Below, piece by piece: positions 59,391-64,000 of a DNA stretch of 64,000 bases; the stretch's first letter is position 1; each line of letters begins with the position of its first letter. Position numbers and translations under genes: made by a program. The stretch comes from Dromaius novaehollandiae. Lineage: Eukaryota; Chordata; Aves; Casuariiformes; Dromaiidae. The stretch is taken from positions 19,274,469-19,338,468 of the forward strand of contig NC_088112.1 in assembly GCF_036370855.1 (NCBI RefSeq). Reading direction: 5' to 3'. The notes under the pieces were generated by a model that had not been told where the DNA came from, did no database searches, and saw only the letters and a list, made by a program, of their open reading frames with translations.

Positions 59391-60148
59391 TCATCGCTTC
59401 CTCAGGCCCAACCGCCCGAGGTGACAGGCCTACCCCGGCCAGAGCACGCAGTGAAGACAGCGAATCCCCTGCTAAATCTAATGCTAAATGCTAAATCTAC
59501 AATATCACACATTTGAAAACTATTTTTTTAAGACAGATACTTCACCACAAGCATGTTAGTGATATTGTTATAACAAATGACATTTTGACACATTCCTTTA
59601 AGAAAGAATTGAGCAAGACACAACACTATTAAGATCCCTTAGGAAGGAAATATAAAAAGCACATATACACAGCTACCAGCAACCTGGAGTGAGCCCTATA
59701 ACACAAATGCAGGTGGAAAAAAATTACAAAGAACGGGTAGCTACGAGCTGTTTCACAAAATACCAAATTGCAAAGCAGCAGTCAAAGAAAAGCTTCTTCC
59801 AATTTCTCTGCACCTACAACATAGTTGTACTTCTGGTCTCTCACCTGTCGGTGTGTCTGGCTTATTTTATACACAGCTTTTCTTTCTCAAAAGACTTTGC
59901 AGAGAGGATTGAGGTGCTGCAGTGCCTTCCTTGGTAACACGAGGACCTCATGAGTTTAGAAAAGGCTATAAAAAACTGTTTTAAGGCAGATCTGCCCTAG
60001 GTAAAATTTATACAATGCGATATTTAAAACACTACTACTGCAAACTGGCAATCTGGAGTAAAACCAGGACTAAAAGGCTGGCAGAGAGACTATTGTCACA
60101 GAAACCATGTTTGGAGGCCCCACAATTAAGAGAGGCCAGGCAACAGTG

Positions 60149-60185
60149 CAAAATTATTTATTTTTGTCCAAAATTATTTATTTTT
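60149..60185. repeat. Exact 17-bp tandem duplication
   Basis: CAAAATTATTTATTTTT occurs at 60149-60165 and again at 60169-60185, a 20-base period. Confidence 0.95.
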
Positions 60186-62408
60186 AAATGGTTTTATTTC
60201 TAGTAGGAAAAAAGTGTACCTACCTAAGCTCAACAGCACTTTGACCCCTATATCCTATGAAGTTCTGAGCAGCCCCGCGCTGCTCACACGGGATGTAGAC
60301 CATCATGGAAGGTGCACGTAGCGATCGACCTGGGGTGTAGGTAGATCACGTCCCCCTGTTGTCTCCGCTCTTAAATGATGAACAAGTCTCCTGCTACAGC
60401 TGTTGCTTAGGTTGCTTTTTATCTTTTGCAGTTACACCGACCCTCTCAGACAAGGTGAATTCACCTCCCTGCACTGCACCACCTTCGAAGCAGGGGCTGG
60501 AGCTCTTTCACCCACAAAGAGATGAGTGAGGACTGGAAACAGGTGACAGACAGTACAACAGCTGTAGAAATTTATAGCCATACATATTTCTACACTGAAA
60601 GACAGTTGTAGCAGAAGCTTTAAGGAATTCTGGAATTCCCAATGCTCCTTGGTAACTTAACCAATACACACAGTCTAAGAGCCAACAGATTCAGAGAATT
60701 TCACTCAAACTGTGCTGAGGTCTAGGAAGAGGTGAGGGACCTGGCTCATGAAGAAATAGTCGTCTGGAGTTGGCTTTTAAGTCTCAGATCATTTTGCTCT
60801 GGCAGGATGCAGGTCTCCATCTGTGCAGTTTAAATGTCTTGAGGAATTAAAGCTAGTAAGCCTGGAAAGCTGGAAATACTAGTACACCCACTCCTCCAGC
60901 AGCCTCTCGACTTGCAGCAACTACGACTCTTTCTGGTTCTTTCAAGGTGGTTCGGTCACATAAGCCACCCCTGTCTTTAAAGTTCAGGGGTAAGCAGTGT
61001 CCCCAGATCCTGAACACCCACCAGGAGCTCTCGCCAACACCTTGTGTTATTTGGAAACCTGGACTCCATCACACCGAGCAGATCAGAACAAAAAGCCCCA
61101 TCAAAACTAGACCGAGGGAACCTAACATTTTAAATGGATATTTGGTAGCTATGAGTGAAAAACAGCAGTTCATTCTGGCAGGATGGGAGAAAAACCAGCA
61201 GGGATAAAATCACTAAAGCCACCGATAATAACCCCAGAAAGGACTAAAAGATTGGTTTGGGGTTAAATACTGGCTGTAAAAAAGCTTGGAAGAATGAGCA
61301 ATGAATTTGTCTCCTGCTGCCTGTTCCGTGGAGTTTCGAAGTAAACAGGCTGTAGAGACATTCTTTGCAAACTAGAAGTGCTGCAGAGAGACATCTGTTT
61401 CTCCTCTGAAAAAAACCACAGGACTTCCAGAGGTTACCGAAACTGGGAATACAGGACAGCTGCTGTGCAAGTTCCATGACTCATTTAACTTTTTCATTGA
61501 CTAACACTTGCCCATAAAGAAAATCTAACACTTTTCTATAACTGCCACAGAAAAACTAGAAGGAATGATAATAAAAAAACCACAAAACAGTGTACTTAAT
61601 AACATAAATTACTAAATGAAGATACCAATATTATTATTATTAACGCAGATACTAAATGAAACTTTATAAATCCTAAGAAGAGGTTGAAAAGCAGTGTGAG
61701 AGCGGATGTTAGCAAAGGTCTCCCACCTCTCAGGAGAATATTCTGATCACCAGGTTGTGATGCATCCTGAGGTTTATCTCCATCCGTTCCTCCTAGCTGA
61801 ATTTTTCTACTTTATATCAATGCTTAAAATCAACAATCATTCAATCTATCGGGACACTGGAGTGAGGAGGAGGCTGTTCTTTCAACTTTTGAGAACTCTG
61901 AAGGTGGCCAGTCATATAACACTAGAAGTTTAACTCCATGTCACAGCTATGCAAGCACAACTTTGGTTTGCAACTGTTTATTTTAGAACTTCAAGGTAAG
62001 TTTTGATACGCATTTTGTTCTCAAAAACTAGGGTTTCAGTCCAAAGACTTAATGAGTTTAAGTCCAGACTAGATAATAATTTCAGCTGAACAGAAAAAAA
62101 ACCATAGTTCCTTGCAAAAGCATCCGACCTTCTTAAGTCCATATTCATAGTAAACAGAACATCACATCTTCTTATGTTTTCTATCATTCAGCTAGAAAGC
62201 TGATGAGCACACACACCTGAGAAGGAGGCACTGGAATGAGCAAAGCAGAAGGACACACTGGTTACGCATGTGAGTGACAAGACGCTATGTGGAGTTTTGC
62301 CCATCATTTCCCTCCAACTGAAGTCTCTGGGCATACGCATCGTTCCTACCATTTTTGGCCTAAGCGTGCCCTTACTTCAGGAGGAGGAAGAAAAGTTGAG
62401 AAACAGAT

Positions 62409-62630
62409 CAACTGGAGCTTCCTGCAATGTGGGATTGCTCTGTTTCCATCTGTTATTGTGTGCTAAGAGGCCAATCATTTTATCTTTCCCAACCTGCTCT
62501 AACAACAGTTAATTTTGTTGACATCTTTACAGCCTAATATGGCAATACCATCTACCCAGAGGTGTAATACTTTGCACAAGACTGATTGGCCAAAACAACA
62601 GACTTGCACTTTCTAAAGTACATAAATACC
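62409..62630 (+). promoter_or_regulatory. MIM1: MIM1 promoter
   Basis: Myb consensus sites YAACKG occur at 62409-62414 (CAACTG) and, on the other strand, at 62506-62511 (TAACTG). A CCAAT lies near 62471 and an inverted CCAAT at 62585-62589. CATAAATA at 62621-62628 is the TATA-like element, about 60 bases before the ATG. Chicken mim-1 is a classical direct target of Myb acting with C/EBP in myeloid cells, so these sites fit, but function is inferred. Confidence 0.7.
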
Positions 62631-62689
62631 AAAGAGAGCTACTGCGCGACGTCTTTGATTTGCTCAAGGAACACTGGTGGGACTGCAGA

Positions 62690-62735
62690 ATGTCAGCGCT
62701 CAGTCTGATCGCTCTGGTCAGCCTGGTGTCCACTG
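62690..62735 (+). CDS. MIM1: MIM1 exon 1 (coding part): signal peptide
   Basis: Fifteen codons plus one base with a GTGAGT donor. It has the same phase and nearly the same length as LECT2 exon 1. The ATG context is GCAGAATGT. Confidence 0.92.
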
Positions 62736-64000
62736 GTGAGTTGAGATTACTATTTTGTATTTGTCTTCACTTTTTTCAGGCAGACGTTAAGAAATCAGTG
62801 AAATTCACTCCAATATACGTAATGCTATAGCTAAGGTTTTCAACTTAGTTTTATGAAGAATTATTGTAAAGTACGCTATTATAACTATTATAAAGTAGAA
62901 ACATGGGTGTGCATTTGGAGTTAGTGCTGTATCATACTGAAGCATTTAAAGAGATTTCACGAAAAATGTAACAAGGGAAAGTAGTTTGACTTATTTCACA
63001 AACTAGGATTAAAAATATGCAATTATAGCTTTGCTTTGTTTCTAGAGAATGTACCTTAAAATTAAAGACATCAGACGTCTAGGAGAGGGATCAGATCTAT
63101 GTAACAGGTTCTATGATGTTCTTTTATATATGTATTTTCCGAAATTCTAACAATCCATGAACCATTCTCTACAAAGAATGGACATCAGCGCCAGCATGAA
63201 TGGTCAGGAAATTTGTACTGTGTTGTGTGGGTAAGAATATTAGTACAGTAAATCCACATCTTTTAGATATTAGATTCAGACTGACAAGCTTGGACATGTT
63301 TCTGTTCCCAGCATTAACAAATACGCAGTGGAATTCTTTGATGGAGTTAGAAGAAACACTTTCACTCATGTTTACAAATTTAACTACTACTTCATTGCTA
63401 TTTAGCATTTTACCAGTTTGTCATCTTATTCCTCACACACGTTCAGATTCAGAGGTTGCTGTTTTCTTCCATTATTTTATGTCCTTTCCCCCTATGCCTA
63501 GCACTGGAAAACTCTAAACACACCCATTCTTGCTGCTTAGAGAGGAGCTCTACCTGCTGTGACTTTGTCTTGAAGACAAAAAATATTTAAAGTGAGACAG
63601 CTTGACACAGGACTTGATGCAAAGCGTGTCCCAATGGATGATCCAGGCTGGGGGAATAAGGGGTACTAGATTTCAGAGAATTTAGGGGGAGAAGGATAAA
63701 TCCCACAACCATGTTAACATGCAATTAAAGAGAAAGCTGTATTCCATGGCACAGAGACAGTAGTAGAGGTGACATGCAACAGCAGTCATGACATTTGTCT
63801 TGTACTTTAAGCACATTCTGTATTTTGCAGCTTAACTTTTATCATACAGTACTAAGAACGTGGTTCAAACTTCCCTATTTTCCTCTTTCGCTCATAAAGT
63901 TTTTGCCAAGCAGTGGGATGCACACCCACCCCAACAAAACCGGCACTGGGCACAGATATGCGCTGGGAATCCTACCAACCAAATCCGAGGCTGTGATAAA
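62690..64000 (+). CDS. MIM1: MIM1 (myb-induced myeloid protein 1), 5' part only
   Basis: A LECT2-family granule protein of promyelocytes, known in chicken, where it carries two LECT2-like domains (family knowledge). Exon 1 (62690-62735) and the first 101 bases of exon 2 (63900 to the window end) join in phase to give MSALSLIALVSLVST, then VFAKQWDAHPPQQNRHWAQI, then CAGNPTNQIRGCDK. The signal peptide is about residues 1-18. The WAQICAGNP and IRGCD stretch is the same N-terminal module as LECT2 exon 2 ([14 protein letters not shown]). The rest lies beyond the right edge, so completeness and domain number cannot be seen. It arose by tandem duplication next to LECT2. Confidence 0.92.
62736..63899 (+). 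other. MIM1: MIM1 intron 1
   Basis: 1164 bases, AT-rich. No repeat or other feature was recognised. Confidence 0.85.
63900..64000 (+). CDS. MIM1: MIM1 exon 2, cut by the window end
   Basis: It follows a CATAAAG acceptor that lacks a strong pyrimidine tract. It encodes VFAKQWDAHPPQQNRHWAQI, then the LECT2-type cysteine motif. An insert of about 12 residues (WDAHPPQQNRH) before the WAQIC motif distinguishes it from LECT2. Confidence 0.9.

Larger units (their letters stand above)
56400..62400. other. Intergenic DNA between LECT2 and MIM1
   Basis: No protein gene was recognised, and no relic of a LECT2-like coding exon was found by eye. It contains short tandem repeats (58.39, 59.47, 60.15 kb) and a diverged copy of the MIM1 promoter block (59.24-59.39 kb). 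A TGACTCA site lies near 61,478. Confidence 0.65.

Noticed and set aside
59461-59510. Short GCTAAATCTAATGCTAAATG tandem motif where a lost paralogue's exon 1 might be expected
   Set aside because: It shows no signal-peptide-like frame or splice donor; it looks like simple slippage.

Overview
This is eukaryotic, vertebrate nuclear DNA and almost certainly from a bird. It holds multi-exon genes with GT–AG introns, a CpG-island promoter, few interspersed repeats, and MIM1 (myb-induced myeloid protein 1), a LECT2 relative known from chicken. The neighbourhood matches the conserved synteny of human 5q31 (LECT2 next to TGFBI), which corresponds to chicken chromosome 13. Only three genes can be supported by the sequence. 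Most long open frames elsewhere are chance frames in GC-rich or low-complexity DNA.

Region 1 (1–23.5 kb, minus strand) is TGFBI (BIGH3/keratoepithelin), a secreted matrix adhesion protein. Fifteen coding exons were placed to the base. All splice sites are GT–AG and all phases join, giving 653 codons: signal peptide, cysteine-rich EMI/CROPT region, four FAS1 domains and the RGD. The last about 20 codons (human exons 16–17) lie beyond the left edge. The 5' end sits in a CpG island with a 12-bp GC repeat in the probable 5' UTR and a pyrimidine-rich minisatellite just upstream.

Region 2 (23.5–52.5 kb) is a 29-kb intergenic interval between divergently transcribed TGFBI and LECT2. No protein gene was recognised. 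It contains CpG-rich patches, AT-rich stretches with cruciform-forming palindromes, a diverged local duplication (24.0 and 25.1 kb), a tRNA-derived SINE-like fragment (31.6 kb), old repeat fragments and poly-A tracts.

Region 3 (52.5–64 kb, plus strand) is a tandem pair of LECT2-family genes. LECT2 is complete in four exons (153 aa), with its M23-type zinc-binding residues visible. MIM1 has exon 1 and the first 101 bases of exon 2 before the window ends. Both have a CCAAT-type element followed about 35–40 bp later by a TATA-like box, as expected of paralogous promoters. The most interesting non-coding signal is a diverged second copy of the MIM1 proximal promoter block (CCAAT plus Myb-consensus sites) about 3.2 kb upstream. 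It may be a Myb-responsive enhancer or the relic of a third paralogue.

Limits: no alignment or database search was run. Family assignments rest on recognising the translated exons. Regulatory and repeat calls away from the genes are tentative.
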